Both the position numbers and the translations under genes were made by a program. A stretch of 64,000 nucleotides of DNA from Janthinobacterium sp. (lineage in GTDB: Bacteria; Pseudomonadota; Gammaproteobacteria; Burkholderiales; Chitinibacteraceae): assembly GCA_025360045.1 (NCBI GenBank), contig JANYCY010000033.1:1-64000 (forward strand), written 5' to 3'. The notes beneath the pieces were generated by a model. That model was given only the letters and a program-made list of their open reading frames with translations, ran no database searches and was not told the DNA's origin. Below are positions 27,319-38,252 of this stretch, piece after piece (within the stretch, counting starts at the first letter, position 1; every line of letters begins with the position of its first letter).

Positions 27319-27864
27319 TTATTTAAATGGTTTTAAAATACTGAAATGCGCTTCAATCGATTGGCTATTATCTGCCAGCCATACTTGCCCATCTTGAATC
27401 GTGCATTGCAACTGCATATTGCGATTAGCTAAAGCGGCTAATGTGTGGGTCATTTCTACCGGCACATTAATTACTTGCAGATTATCTAAACGCTCTAATT
27501 TGCTGACAATGCCTTTCCACCAAACATCAGCGCTATTACCGCTATACGTAAATACCGCCACTTTTTGCGCTTTACCGCAGGCTTGGCGAATGCGCTTTTC
27601 ATCGGGCTGGCCTAATTCAATCCATAACTCAATGGCGCCAGTTAAATCTTTTTGCCAAATATCTGGCTCCTCGGTATCGCTCAAGCCTTTAGTAAAGGCG
27701 AGCGATTCGCTGGCATGCAGAGCAAATGCCAATAGACGCACCATCATGCGTTCGTCATTTTCAGAAGGGTGACGCGCAATCACCAAAGAATGGGTGGCGT
27801 AATAATGACGATCCATATCGGCAATTTGCAGATCAGACTTAAAAATAGTTGCCTTGAGGGCCAT
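27319..27864 (-). CDS. yaeQ: YaeQ family protein
   Basis: MALKATIFKSDLQIADMDRHYYATHSLVIARHPSENDERMMVRLLAFAL. Confidence 0.9.
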   Translation of the reverse strand: MALKATIFKSDLQIADMDRHYYATHSLVIARHPSENDERMMVRLLAFALHASESLAFTKGLSDTEEPDIWQKDLTGAIELWIELGQPDEKRIRQACGKAQKVAVFTYSGNSADVWWKGIVSKLERLDNLQVINVPVEMTHTLAALANRNMQLQCTIQDGQVWLADNSQSIEAHFSILKPFK

Positions 27865-27918
27865 GGCGGATCACGGGAAAAATGAAATAAGCCCGCATCT
27901 TACCCTAAATGTGAAAGC

Positions 27919-28116
27919 TCAATCCGCCCTGCACTGCTGGGGGGTTTTAGCATGCTCAGCCAAATGCCGCATCTTGTGATGTACATCGGTGAGGCTTTCT
28001 AAACAGGCGCTACGCAATAGCTCTTGCTCGCCATGATGAGTCACACGAAAAAGCCCGTATTCCATGGCTTCAGGTTCACTCACCGGCCAGATAGGGTGAA
28101 TTACAAAGGTGCTCAT
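27919..28116 (-). CDS. Small hypothetical protein
   Basis: 65-aa ORF preceded by plausible SD. Confidence 0.4.
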   Translation of the reverse strand: MSTFVIHPIWPVSEPEAMEYGLFRVTHHGEQELLRSACLESLTDVHHKMRHLAEHAKTPQQCRAD

Positions 28117-28430
28117 GATAAATATCCTGATGATTAAGTGTTATCAAAAGACTATGCAAGCATCGTGCCAAAGTATCGAAAGCTTGCAAGCCGTATAACT
28201 AGATCATCGGCGGCATATAAGAAGACTTTAATGGTGCTGCCAAGCGGCATTCTTTGCCGCTTGGCAAGGGAAGAGCTTAACCCACAGCCCTATCAACTTA
28301 GCTAGATACTGGCACACGATGACAAGTATTGAATCATCGTAGGGCGGGTGAAACCCGCGTTATTTTCAGCATCGCTCGCGGGTTTCACCCGCCCTACGAA
28401 AAACATTTCGCTTACGTTGATAGGATTGAT

Positions 28431-29066
28431 TTAATCCATGCCCAATTCAGCGCAAATTTTTGCCATTTTTTCTTTTAATTCAAAGAGTTCCATCTCTAAA
28501 AGATCCACTTTAACTTGCAAGGCTGAATCGCCGCTGCCTTTGGCACTTGGCGCGGCCTCATTGATCACGGGCTCGCCCGATAATAAATGCGCCCAGCGGC
28601 TTTCCCTTGCGCCCGGCTGACGAGGCAGTTTTACCACCAAGGCCCCGCTACTTCGGGATGTAAGCTCTTCTAAAAAAGCCTCTACCGCTGAAATATCAGA
28701 AAACTTATGCAGGCGCTCAGAAGCTAAACGCAGCTCCCCCGCTGTTTGCGGGCCTCGCAACATCAGCACCGTTAAAATCGCCACCGATTGCGATGGCACT
28801 TGAAACACGGCTGCAAAGCACTGCGAGTAACGCGCAATACGCCCGCCCAAATGCGAAGACTCAACCAGCTTCAGCTCTTTTAAATGCACCAGCGCTTCAT
28901 CCGCTTCGGTGTCATTAATTGACACGACAGGATCACGGCTGGATTTCTGATTACAACCTGAAACAAGGGAATTCAAAGAAAGAGGATAGGTATCAGGAAC
29001 AGTAATTTGCTTTTCGATTAGAACACCCAGAATGCGGGTTTCGAGCAGGGAAAGGAGGAAAGTCAT
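28431..29066 (-). CDS. yceH: YceH (DUF480) family protein
   Basis: LETRILGVLIEKQITVPDTYPLSLNSLVSGCNQKSSRDPV. Confidence 0.9.
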   Translation of the reverse strand: MTFLLSLLETRILGVLIEKQITVPDTYPLSLNSLVSGCNQKSSRDPVVSINDTEADEALVHLKELKLVESSHLGGRIARYSQCFAAVFQVPSQSVAILTVLMLRGPQTAGELRLASERLHKFSDISAVEAFLEELTSRSSGALVVKLPRQPGARESRWAHLLSGEPVINEAAPSAKGSGDSALQVKVDLLEMELFELKEKMAKICAELGMD

Positions 29067-29371
29067 AGATCACCAGCAGATCAAGCAGATGGGTTTATTA
29101 TGCACTTAAATGATGCGAAGCTTACTAATTGATGTTACGCCGCCTTTGAAAAACGCGAACAAAACACTTTTGATGAAGAGGATAGAGAGCTAAACCTTAA
29201 ACCACAGAGTAAAACGAGGACACAGAGATCACAGAGATCACAGAGAAAACGTCTAATCATTGGTTTTCTCTGTGAAACTCTGTGTCCTCTGCGTTCTCTG
29301 TGATTCAGGATTTTGCGCTGTGTCACATCAAATGCTGAGGATACGATATGGGCACAGCGCCCACGCCCCCC

Positions 29372-32300
29372 TTAACTAATACTCATCAAACTCGCATTCC
29401 CGCCTGCGGCTGCGGTATTTACGCTGATGGAGCGCTCGGCTAATAGGCGGGCCAGATCAAAGTCTTCTCCGGCAACAAGGGCAGCGCTGGATAGGCCTTG
29501 CACTTGCAAGATAGGCCCAGCGATTTCTGCAATTTGGCGGTTGATCTCACCCAATGCATCGCTATCGCCTTCAAACAAGACCCCCCCCATTACACCGGCC
29601 TCAGCAATAGATGGCTTCATTACAACTCGGCCAGATAAGGCTTTTGGCAAGGCATCAAGCACCGCTTTTACTGCCGGATTCGCAATAAATATCGCTTGGT
29701 TGCCACTGGCTAAGGCGGCAGCAAATTGCGCTTTTGCACCCAGCTCAGTTGCGGCAATACACAACACAGGGCCGCGTGGATGCAGTAAGTAGCGGTTGCG
29801 CTCGCCAGTTGGGCCTGGCAAGTCGATATTTGCACCTAGGCCCGATCCAGCGAGGTAGCGGCTGCAACGGGCGGCCGCAGCGTCTTCTTTATTGGATTGC
29901 AAATGATCGTGGTAGGCCAGTAGCGGAGCGAGGGCCGCTTGGTCCCCTGGCAAGGTTTGCGCAGGGCGGCGGGACAAGAGTCGTGGTAAATACAGCGGGC
30001 CACCGGCCTTAGGGCCAGTCCCCGATAGACCTTCACCACCAAAAGGTTGCACCCCAACCACGGCACCAATCACATTGCGGTTTACATAAATATTCCCCGC
30101 CTGCACTTTTTCCACCACATGGGCGATGGTTTCGTCGATACGGGTATGCACACCAAAAGTCAGGCCAAAACCCGTTGCATTGATATCGTCAATCAACTGA
30201 TCCAGCGCTTCGCGGCGATAGCGAATCACGTGCAATACGGGGCCGAAGACTTCTTGTTTCAGCTCAGAAAGGCTATTGATTTCGATCAGCGTAGGCGCAA
30301 TAAAGGTGCCTTGCTGGCATAACGACGGCAGCGACAGCGCTAATACCTCAGCACCACGGCTCTTGAATGCTGCGATATGGCTGGCAATATTTTGCTGCGC
30401 CTCAAGATCAATCACGGGGCCTACATCCACAGCCAGCGAATCAGGCTTGCCGATATTTAACTCCTGCATCGCGCCTTTCAGCATATGCAGAATATGGTCT
30501 GCCGCCTCGCTTTGCAGGCAGAGCACGCGCAATGCCGAGCAGCGCTGACCAGCCGAATCAAACGCCGACATCAGCACATCGCCAACCACCTGCTCAGCCA
30601 AAGCCGATGAATCGACGATCATGCAGTTCTGGCCACCGGTTTCGGCAATCAGCGGAATGGTGCGGCCATCTTTATCGAGGCGTTTAGCCAAATTGCTGGC
30701 GATTAAGCGCGCCACTTGAGTAGAGCCGGTAAACATCACGCCACTGCAACGCGCGTCTGAAATTAAGGCGCTACCCACGGTTTCACCACGGCCTGGCAAG
30801 AGTTGCACCGCACCAGCTGGCACACCCGCTGCACGCAAGATGCGCACGGCTTCGGCAGCGATTAGCGGCGTTTGCTCTGCAGGCTTAGCCAGCACAGGGT
30901 TGCCTGCTGCCAAGGCTGCGGCAACCTGACCAATAAAGATCGCAAGTGGGAAATTCCACGGGCTGATACACACCACGGGGCCCAGCGGGCGATGCGTATC
31001 ATTGGCAAAATCTTGCTCGATTTGCCCCGCGTAATAGCGCAAGAAATCGACCGCTTCACGCACTTCGGCAATCGCATTTGGCAGAGATTTACCCGCTTCA
31101 CGCACAATCAAGCCCAACAGCGGCTGCATACCCGATTCGAGCAATTGCGCGGCGCGATTTAGGCAAGCGGCACGCTCGGCGACCGATGTGGCTTGCCAGA
31201 TTGGGCCAATATTTGCGGCATGCATAAAGGCAGTCGCCACATCATCCACATCGGCTTCAATCACATAGCCCACTACATCTTGATGATCGGCAGGGTTTTT
31301 AACCGCCTGCTTACGAGTCATATCTAGCTCGGCCACCACACCCAATAAGGGCGCAGCCAGCCATTCGGTATTCGCGCCCGCCAAGAGGGCGGCAGACAAG
31401 GAGGCCAAGCGATGCTCATTAGATAAATCCAAGCCGCTAGAATTCAGGCGATTTGCACCAAACAACAGGCGTGGCAGCGGGATTTTATCGTGCGGGGCAA
31501 AAGCAGGAATCACCGCCAAGGCTTGCACAATCGGATCGATAATCAATTCTTCAATCGCCACATTCTCATCGGCAATGCGGTTTACAAACGAGCTATTTGC
31601 GCCGTTTTCCAATAAGCGGCGTACTAAATAGGCCAAGAGCGTTTCATGGCTGCCCACCGGCGCATACACGCGGCAAGGGCGGCCTAGTTTTTCACGCGCG
31701 GTGACTTCTTCGTATAGAGGCTCGCCCATACCGTGCAGGCACTGAAACTCATACTGGCCAGGGTAGTAATTTTGCCCCGCAAGGTGATAAATCGCCGAAA
31801 GCGTTTGCGCATTATGCGTTGCAAACTGTGGGTAGACCGCATCTGGCGTCGCCAGCAATTTTTTAGCGCAGGCAAGGTAAGCCACATCGGTATAGACCTT
31901 ACGCGTGTATACCGGATAATCTTCCAAACCATCCACTTGTGCACGCTTGATTTCGCTATCCCAATACGCGCCTTTTACCAGACGAATCATCAAACGGTGG
32001 CCGCTGCGGCGGGCCAGATCAATCACATAATCGATCACATGCGGCGCACGTTTTTGATACGCCTGAATCACAAAGCCAATGCCGTTCCAACCGGCCAGCT
32101 CAGGATCGAAACACATCGCTTCTAGCAAATCGAGCGAGATTTCTAAACGATCTGCTTCTTCAGCATCAATATTTAAACCAATATCGTAACGACGTGCGAG
32201 GCGAGCTAGCGCAATCACGCTAGGCAATAATTCAGCCGTCACGCGGTCTTGCTGCGCACGCGAATAACGAGGGTGCAGCGCAGAAAGCTTAATCGAAATT

Positions 32301-33256
32301 CCAGGGCCTTCATAAATACCGCGCCCAGCAGAGGCCTTACCAATGGCATGAATCGCTTGCTCGTAAGCGGCGTAATAACGCTTGGCGTCGTCAAGCGTGG
32401 TGGCTGCTTCGCCCAGCATATCGTAAGAATATCTAAAGCCACGGGCTTCAAATTTGCGGCTATTGGCCAACGCTTCGGCAATAGTTTCACCGGTTACAAA
32501 CTGCTCGCCCATCAGGCGCATCGCCATATCGACGCCCTTGCGAATCAAAGGCTCGCCGCCACGGCCTATCAGGCGGGTTAAGGCAGAAGACAGCCCTGCT
32601 TCACTATTGGTAGCAACCAGTTTACCGGTCAGCATCAAGCCCCAGCTTGCGGCATTCACAAACAAGGATGGCGATTGCCCAAGGTGGGCATGCCAATCGC
32701 CCTTGCTGACTTTATCTCTGATCAAGACATCACGCGTGGCACGATCGGGAATGCGCAGCAAAGCTTCGGCAAGGCACATCAGCGCCACGCCTTCTTGGCT
32801 GGATAAGGAGAACTCGTGAATCAGGCCTTCAACACCGCCACCGGTACGCTTGGCGCGTAATGCTGCTACCAATTTATGCGCCAGGGCCTGTGTTTGCTCC
32901 GCCATATGCGCCGTCGGCATTTTGGCTTGCTCAATCAGCACCGGCAGGCATTCGACTTCTGGGCGGCGATAGGCCGAAGTAATGGCAGAGCGCAAAACAC
33001 TTTGCACGGCAATGCTTTGGGCCAGCTCTAGGAAAGGAAGATTACTTTCAACGCCGTCTGCATCGTCCAGCAGCGGCAGCGCTTCGCCATCTTGCGCTAG
33101 CTCCAGCGGGCGAGCGCCCTGCTCTACCTGCTGCAAATAAGCAAAAATCGATTGCTTAATCAGCCAATGCGGCGTCCTATCTAATTGCTGCGCTGCGGTT
33201 TTAATCCGCGCACGCAAATCGTCGTCAACTTTAATTCCTAGCGTTGTGCTGGCCAT
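29372..33256 (-). CDS. putA: Trifunctional PutA: RHH regulator, proline dehydrogenase, P5C dehydrogenase
   Basis: N-terminal RHH; PRODH motifs; ALDH motifs (SPWNFPLAIFIGQVAAALAAGNPVLAKPAEQTP, GQRCSALRVL). Confidence 0.95.
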   Translation of the reverse strand: MASTTLGIKVDDDLRARIKTAAQQLDRTPHWLIKQSIFAYLQQVEQGARPLELAQDGEALPLLDDADGVESNLPFLELAQSIAVQSVLRSAITSAYRRPEVECLPVLIEQAKMPTAHMAEQTQALAHKLVAALRAKRTGGGVEGLIHEFSLSSQEGVALMCLAEALLRIPDRATRDVLIRDKVSKGDWHAHLGQSPSLFVNAASWGLMLTGKLVATNSEAGLSSALTRLIGRGGEPLIRKGVDMAMRLMGEQFVTGETIAEALANSRKFEARGFRYSYDMLGEAATTLDDAKRYYAAYEQAIHAIGKASAGRGIYEGPGISIKLSALHPRYSRAQQDRVTAELLPSVIALARLARRYDIGLNIDAEEADRLEISLDLLEAMCFDPELAGWNGIGFVIQAYQKRAPHVIDYVIDLARRSGHRLMIRLVKGAYWDSEIKRAQVDGLEDYPVYTRKVYTDVAYLACAKKLLATPDAVYPQFATHNAQTLSAIYHLAGQNYYPGQYEFQCLHGMGEPLYEEVTAREKLGRPCRVYAPVGSHETLLAYLVRRLLENGANSSFVNRIADENVAIEELIIDPIVQALAVIPAFAPHDKIPLPRLLFGANRLNSSGLDLSNEHRLASLSAALLAGANTEWLAAPLLGVVAELDMTRKQAVKNPADHQDVVGYVIEADVDDVATAFMHAANIGPIWQATSVAERAACLNRAAQLLESGMQPLLGLIVREAGKSLPNAIAEVREAVDFLRYYAGQIEQDFANDTHRPLGPVVCISPWNFPLAIFIGQVAAALAAGNPVLAKPAEQTPLIAAEAVRILRAAGVPAGAVQLLPGRGETVGSALISDARCSGVMFTGSTQVARLIASNLAKRLDKDGRTIPLIAETGGQNCMIVDSSALAEQVVGDVLMSAFDSAGQRCSALRVLCLQSEAADHILHMLKGAMQELNIGKPDSLAVDVGPVIDLEAQQNIASHIAAFKSRGAEVLALSLPSLCQQGTFIAPTLIEINSLSELKQEVFGPVLHVIRYRREALDQLIDDINATGFGLTFGVHTRIDETIAHVVEKVQAGNIYVNRNVIGAVVGVQPFGGEGLSGTGPKAGGPLYLPRLLSRRPAQTLPGDQAALAPLLAYHDHLQSNKEDAAAARCSRYLAGSGLGANIDLPGPTGERNRYLLHPRGPVLCIAATELGAKAQFAAALASGNQAIFIANPAVKAVLDALPKALSGRVVMKPSIAEAGVMGGVLFEGDSDALGEINRQIAEIAGPILQVQGLSSAALVAGEDFDLARLLAERSISVNTAAAGGNASLMSIS

Positions 33257-33299
33257 TTTTTTGCGTTCTATTTGATCAAGATGGCATATTATAGATCGA

Positions 33300-33352
33300 G
33301 TTGCACCTTAAAATGCTAGGGCTATCCCTAGGGTTGCACCTTCTAGGTTGCA
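33300..33352. promoter_or_regulatory. Candidate PutA operator cluster
   Basis: Three GTTGCA(CCTT) motifs at 33300, 33333, 33347 and palindrome CTAGGGctatCCCTAG 33316-33331 upstream of putA. Confidence 0.6.
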
Positions 33353-33458
33353 CCTTATAAAAATAATAACCGCCTGTCTCATCGAGCCTCAGATTCTTTA
33401 ACCTGTTTAATTCATTTGTAATAACATCCGCCACATTAGAAAATCATAATAAACCCGA

Positions 33459-35108
33459 TTGACAGAGGTATTGCAGATGCTTTACACGCTCAAAGGCAAA
33501 ATTCAGGCCGTCATGATTTTATTAACGACGCTCACTGTTGCTCTATTTACCTACTTTAGCTATCAGCAAGCACGCAGCCATGCCCTGCAAGCCATTGATA
33601 GCCAGCTTGCCGCCGCAGCCACGGGCTATCGCTATGTTTTAGGCGAGGGCTTTCACGCCGAGCTAAAACCACGTGAGCAAGCCGATCTGCCACAAATGCG
33701 TCAGCTTTCCGAGCGCCTTACCCGCTATAGCAAGGAGTTAGGCCTACCGTTTATTTACGGCTATATCCAGCGCGAAGGTAAAATCTATTACGTGCTCTCT
33801 TCCCTCTCCCCTGAAGAAGAAAGCAAGCCCGACGCCGAGGTTTACCTCACCGCATCAGATTCCACCAGCAAGCAATTGCAAACCGCAATTAGCACTAAAC
33901 AGCGCACATTTGATGAATACGACAGTAAATTTGGCAGCTTCCGCACCATTTTCCTGCCCTTCACCAATAGCAAGGGTGAAACCATTGTGGCTGCCGCCGA
34001 TGCCAATTTATCCTCGGTGAAAGAAACCTTAAACAGCATTTTGCTGAAATCGGTGATCCTAGGCTTAGTCGCCATTTTGCTCTCCACGCTGGCATCACTA
34101 TGGCTGGCCAATCTGGTCACTCGCCCGCTGAATCGCTTAAGAATCGCCATGCAAAACTTAAGCAGCGGCAACGCCGATCTAACCGTGCGCTTAGATAGCA
34201 GCAGCCGCGATGAAACATCGCATATCGCCAGTGCTTTTAATCAATTTATGGGTGACTTACATAAGATGATTAATCAAGTCAGCCAGCAAGCAGGCAAGCT
34301 AACAGGAGGCGTGGCCGATATCGAGCAAATGGCGCAAAAGCTATCGCAAGAATCACATAAGCAAGCCGATATGGCCTCCGCATCTGCCGCCAATATTGAA
34401 GAAGTTACCGTCAGCATTGCCCATATTGCCGATAGCACCCAGCAAGTTGAAAACACCGTTAAAGAAGCCGATTTGGGTGCGCAAGCCAGTGCGGATGCCG
34501 TGAACACCATGCGGGACGACACCAATAAAATGGCCGGCACGGTTGGCGAGCTGAGCAACACCATGCAAGAGCTATCTGAGCAATCGCAGAAAATCAGCTT
34601 AATCACCGTCACCATTAAAGACATCGCGGGCCAGACTAATTTGCTGGCACTCAACGCCGCGATTGAAGCCGCAAGAGCAGGCGAAACAGGCCGTGGCTTT
34701 GCCGTTGTGGCTGATGAAGTCAGAAAGCTGGCCGAGCGCACCGCCCGCGCCACAGAAGAAATCGAGCACATGCTCGGGTCGATCAGCGATAAAACCGAGC
34801 ACGCCGTCGGCAAAATGCAAGCCACCAAAGAGATGGTGAGCGGCAATCAAGCGCTAGCCCAAGTGATTGCCGAACGCATCGGCGGCATGCAGGCAGAAAT
34901 GCAATCGGTAGCCGGAAAAATCATCGAAATATCCAGCGCCACCCGCGAGCAATCCATGGCCACCGAACAAATCGCCCAAGTCGCCGAAAAGATCAACCAT
35001 CAGGTTACTGAAACAGACATGGCATTAAAAAACACCCGCGCCACGCTAACCGATTTGTCTGAATTGGCGGCGAATTTACAGGGGATTGTGGGGCGGTTTA
35101 AGTTGTAA
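33459..35108 (+). CDS. Methyl-accepting chemotaxis protein
   Basis: TM-sensor-TM-HAMP and [41 protein letters not shown]. Confidence 0.93.
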   Translation: MTEVLQMLYTLKGKIQAVMILLTTLTVALFTYFSYQQARSHALQAIDSQLAAAATGYRYVLGEGFHAELKPREQADLPQMRQLSERLTRYSKELGLPFIYGYIQREGKIYYVLSSLSPEEESKPDAEVYLTASDSTSKQLQTAISTKQRTFDEYDSKFGSFRTIFLPFTNSKGETIVAAADANLSSVKETLNSILLKSVILGLVAILLSTLASLWLANLVTRPLNRLRIAMQNLSSGNADLTVRLDSSSRDETSHIASAFNQFMGDLHKMINQVSQQAGKLTGGVADIEQMAQKLSQESHKQADMASASAANIEEVTVSIAHIADSTQQVENTVKEADLGAQASADAVNTMRDDTNKMAGTVGELSNTMQELSEQSQKISLITVTIKDIAGQTNLLALNAAIEAARAGETGRGFAVVADEVRKLAERTARATEEIEHMLGSISDKTEHAVGKMQATKEMVSGNQALAQVIAERIGGMQAEMQSVAGKIIEISSATREQSMATEQIAQVAEKINHQVTETDMALKNTRATLTDLSELAANLQGIVGRFKL

Positions 35109-35419
35109 GGTATTGCTTGATACTCATTCCCGCATGCCTTTGGCGGGGATCCTGCTGCACAGCTGGATCCCCACTAAAAACACTCGGGGAGAACGGTTTT
35201 AGGGAAGTTATTTCGAGCCACTCATGCCTTTTGAGCAAGGCAGGCTAATCGGCATGTCCACTAAGCAACGTCAAAAAGATATTTTGACTACGCTCAATAC
35301 TAAAAAAACGATAACTACCCAACAGCCTATTACTTATCTTACATCTATTTCTCCCACCTTCTAAAAACTGTAATACCACGCTGGTATCCTGAAGGCTATA
35401 TGACTTTGGGGAGTGATCC

Positions 35420-35956
35420 ATGAGTATTTCAAGTGAGCTGCTTGATCGCATTTATGTCAAAACGACCCAAGGGCAAAAAGAGATTGCTGAACGCAGCAGT
35501 GGCCTATTGGCAAAGCAGCGCCGCTTGCTAATCTTAATTGACGGCATCAAATCCAGTAGCGAATTGGCAGCACTTTTGGCTGAGTTTGAGCTTTCAGCCA
35601 AGCTCAATGAATTGGCAGAACTTGGGTTTATTCAATTAAAAGATAGCCCGCTCAGTGTTGAGATCAGCGATAAAGTCATCAAAGAATTGCCCAAAGCACC
35701 CGCTGCTGAAGCGACCATCACCCCAAGTATTGACCCAATTTTCCTCGAGCAAGCCAAAAACCTAATGGTAGAAAGCGCCCAACATTGCTTGGGTATTATG
35801 GCTAGATCATTAATTGAAGAAATACAGCAGTGCAATCAAAGCAATTACAAAGTAGTGATTGCCCGCTGGAATATGGCATTACGCCAATCCAATAAAGCAC
35901 GCACCCATGCCGATCAATATGTGGATGCGGTAAAGACTTTAATTGGGATTGATTGA
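35420..35956 (+). CDS. Conserved hypothetical protein
   Basis: 178-aa ORF, SD GGGGAGTG upstream. Confidence 0.7.
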   Translation: MSISSELLDRIYVKTTQGQKEIAERSSGLLAKQRRLLILIDGIKSSSELAALLAEFELSAKLNELAELGFIQLKDSPLSVEISDKVIKELPKAPAAEATITPSIDPIFLEQAKNLMVESAQHCLGIMARSLIEEIQQCNQSNYKVVIARWNMALRQSNKARTHADQYVDAVKTLIGID

Positions 35957-36241
35957 TTTAAATAATGGATGTTACACAGCAAAACCCAAATCTTGAAACA
36001 CGGAGCTGACCGAGAACACGGAGTTTCACGGAAAAAGGTTAGTTAGGCATTTATCATAATCCGGCCACGTATTTGCCAACATCGAATCATCGTAGGGTGG
36101 GTGAAACCCGCTGTTTTCTTAGCATTTCAGGTTAAAGTCTGGCGGGTTTCACCCGCCCTACAAAAGATGAAATGCATGCTATTAGCCTCAATTGATGCGT
36201 ATGGAGCGGATAAAACTTAGCCCAACCTAGCGATTTTCAGC

Positions 36242-36760
36242 TTACGGCCTTTCGAGTAATTCCCGCCTACAGGGCTCAAACTGATGCAGATATCGGGTGA
36301 AGGTATCTTTAGGTCGCTCAAGCCCATTAGAGGCCAAAACTCGAGCCGCCATGCCTCGATGGTTGCTACCATGCGTCAACAAATGCAACAGAATTTCCTC
36401 AACTGAAAGCTGCCCTTGCTCACCATCTGTGAATTGGAAATAAACCTGCCTACTCAATTCAATTTGGCTCACTGCTTCTGTAAAACCCACCAACCAAGCA
36501 TCATTCTTATCCATCCGATCTTTTAGCTCAGAGAGCGAAGGCGTTTCAGGAGTATTATCAGCGGTGTACAGCTCTGGACGGCCCGATATGCGGCTAATAA
36601 AAAGGCTGTCCACCACGGTTGTGTGATTCAAGATACGGGCGAAGAAGATTGAGTCATCGTCCGATAGCAAATGAAACTGCCGCTCGCCATAAGAAAGAAG
36701 CTCCGCATTTGCCCACGCCTTGTACTTGAACGCTTTTAGATACACATTATTTGCTTGCAT
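36242..36760 (-). CDS. DinB-family protein
   Basis: MQANNVYLKAFKYKAWANAELL...ILNHTTVVDSLFISRI...LLHLLTHGSNHRGMAARVL; start at internal Met. Confidence 0.88.
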   Translation of the reverse strand: MQANNVYLKAFKYKAWANAELLSYGERQFHLLSDDDSIFFARILNHTTVVDSLFISRISGRPELYTADNTPETPSLSELKDRMDKNDAWLVGFTEAVSQIELSRQVYFQFTDGEQGQLSVEEILLHLLTHGSNHRGMAARVLASNGLERPKDTFTRYLHQFEPCRRELLERP

Positions 36761-37038
36761 AGTGGCTCTGATGAAGTTAAAAAAGCCGTAAGGCGTGATA
36801 AATACGATGGCCAACCCATCAAAAAACCTAGGGAAAAACAAAAGGAATACTTTCTTTACTTGCAGACAACAATCATACAATCGTCAGTGTACCAAAAGAA
36901 TAATGACAAACAAATAGAGCTATATCTTTCTACAAGCAATATTCTCCCCAGCCATCAGCTAAAGAATTCACATTACTCAACGCTTCCCTAAGGCATCCAT
37001 CGCCGCTTGGCTTTATACTGCTCATCCAAACATAAAAA

Positions 37039-37968
37039 TTGCTGGAGACTTGGATGCTTGCTCGATTTCGCCCTCTGATTATTGCCGTCACCGTCGCTTC
37101 AACCCTGCTCGCCCCCCTCGCCAGCGCCGCTGTCAGTAAAGCGGTTTCAGCCAGCAATAAAGTAGAAAACGCCAATAGCTTGCTGTGGAAAATTGAGAAA
37201 AAAGGCACGCCTGCTTCTTGGCTGTATGGCACGGCGCATGTGGGTGATCCACGCGTGACTCAGCTCAGCCCTAAGACCGAAGCCGCTTTTGCTGATTCTA
37301 AGAAAGTAGTCACCGAAATTCGCCTCGATTTTGGCATGATGATGGAAATGGGTAAGCGCATGCTGACTGCGGAGCCATCGCTTGCGCAAGTCATCGATAA
37401 AGATCATTACCAAAAACTTTTGCCAGCCTTAGAGGCACGCGGCTATCCAGAAGTGGCCACCGCCAAGCTGAAGCCTTGGGGCGCTGCCATGCTGCTGATG
37501 GCACCGGTACGCCAGCCGGGGCAAATGCCGCTTGATTTGCTATTCGCCAAAATGGCCATTGAAGGACAAAAAGATTATTCCGGCTTAGAAACACTGGATG
37601 AGCAATTAAGTGTTTTTGAAACTATTCCAGAAGCCAAACAAATCGAGCTGCTCTACGCCGTACTCGATCAACAAGCCGAGCTTGAAAAGAGCTATCAAAA
37701 GATTCTGGATCTTTATCTCAAACAAGATATCAATGGGCTAGCCGAATACGCCGCGCAAGACGATTTTAAAATGGTTGATCAAGCATGGCTAAATCAATGG
37801 CGTAATCAATTACTCGAAGCCCGCAACCCACGCATGGTCGAACGCCTGACTGACAAGCTTAAAGAAGGCAACGCCTTTATCGCCGTAGGTGCTTTGCATC
37901 TGCCAGGCAAAACCGGCCTGATCCAAAGCCTGCGCCAACAAGGCTACCGCGTAAGCCCTGTGAAATAA
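37039..37968 (+). CDS. TraB/GumN family protein
   Basis: LLWKIEKKGTPASWLYGTAHVGDPRVTQLSPKTEAAFADSKKVVTEIR...NAFIAVGALHLPGKTGLIQSLRQQGYRV. Confidence 0.9.
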   Translation: MLETWMLARFRPLIIAVTVASTLLAPLASAAVSKAVSASNKVENANSLLWKIEKKGTPASWLYGTAHVGDPRVTQLSPKTEAAFADSKKVVTEIRLDFGMMMEMGKRMLTAEPSLAQVIDKDHYQKLLPALEARGYPEVATAKLKPWGAAMLLMAPVRQPGQMPLDLLFAKMAIEGQKDYSGLETLDEQLSVFETIPEAKQIELLYAVLDQQAELEKSYQKILDLYLKQDINGLAEYAAQDDFKMVDQAWLNQWRNQLLEARNPRMVERLTDKLKEGNAFIAVGALHLPGKTGLIQSLRQQGYRVSPVK

Positions 37969-38252
37969 TATTTACTACACGATCGTCCTCCGCGCGCGTA
38001 TGTATCTATACAAGTCAGCGGCACGTATTCCCCCCTTTGAAAAAGGGGGGCTAGGGGGGATTTGGAATTGCATATCTTTACACGAGCAAACAAAGCCACA
38101 CAAAAGCAAATCCCCCTCAATCCCCCTTTGATAAAGGGGGAGGTTGCGGTACTAAAGTGCCACCTAAAATGATGTAGATGCTTATGCGCCCTAGGTCCCA
38201 CACAAAACGCAGTGCGCCAAAAATGCCGAAAACGCCTTACGAGACCCACCCC

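Noticed and set aside
29734-32819. Multiple ORFs antisense to putA
   Set aside because: Typical GC-driven antisense ORFs inside a long conserved gene.
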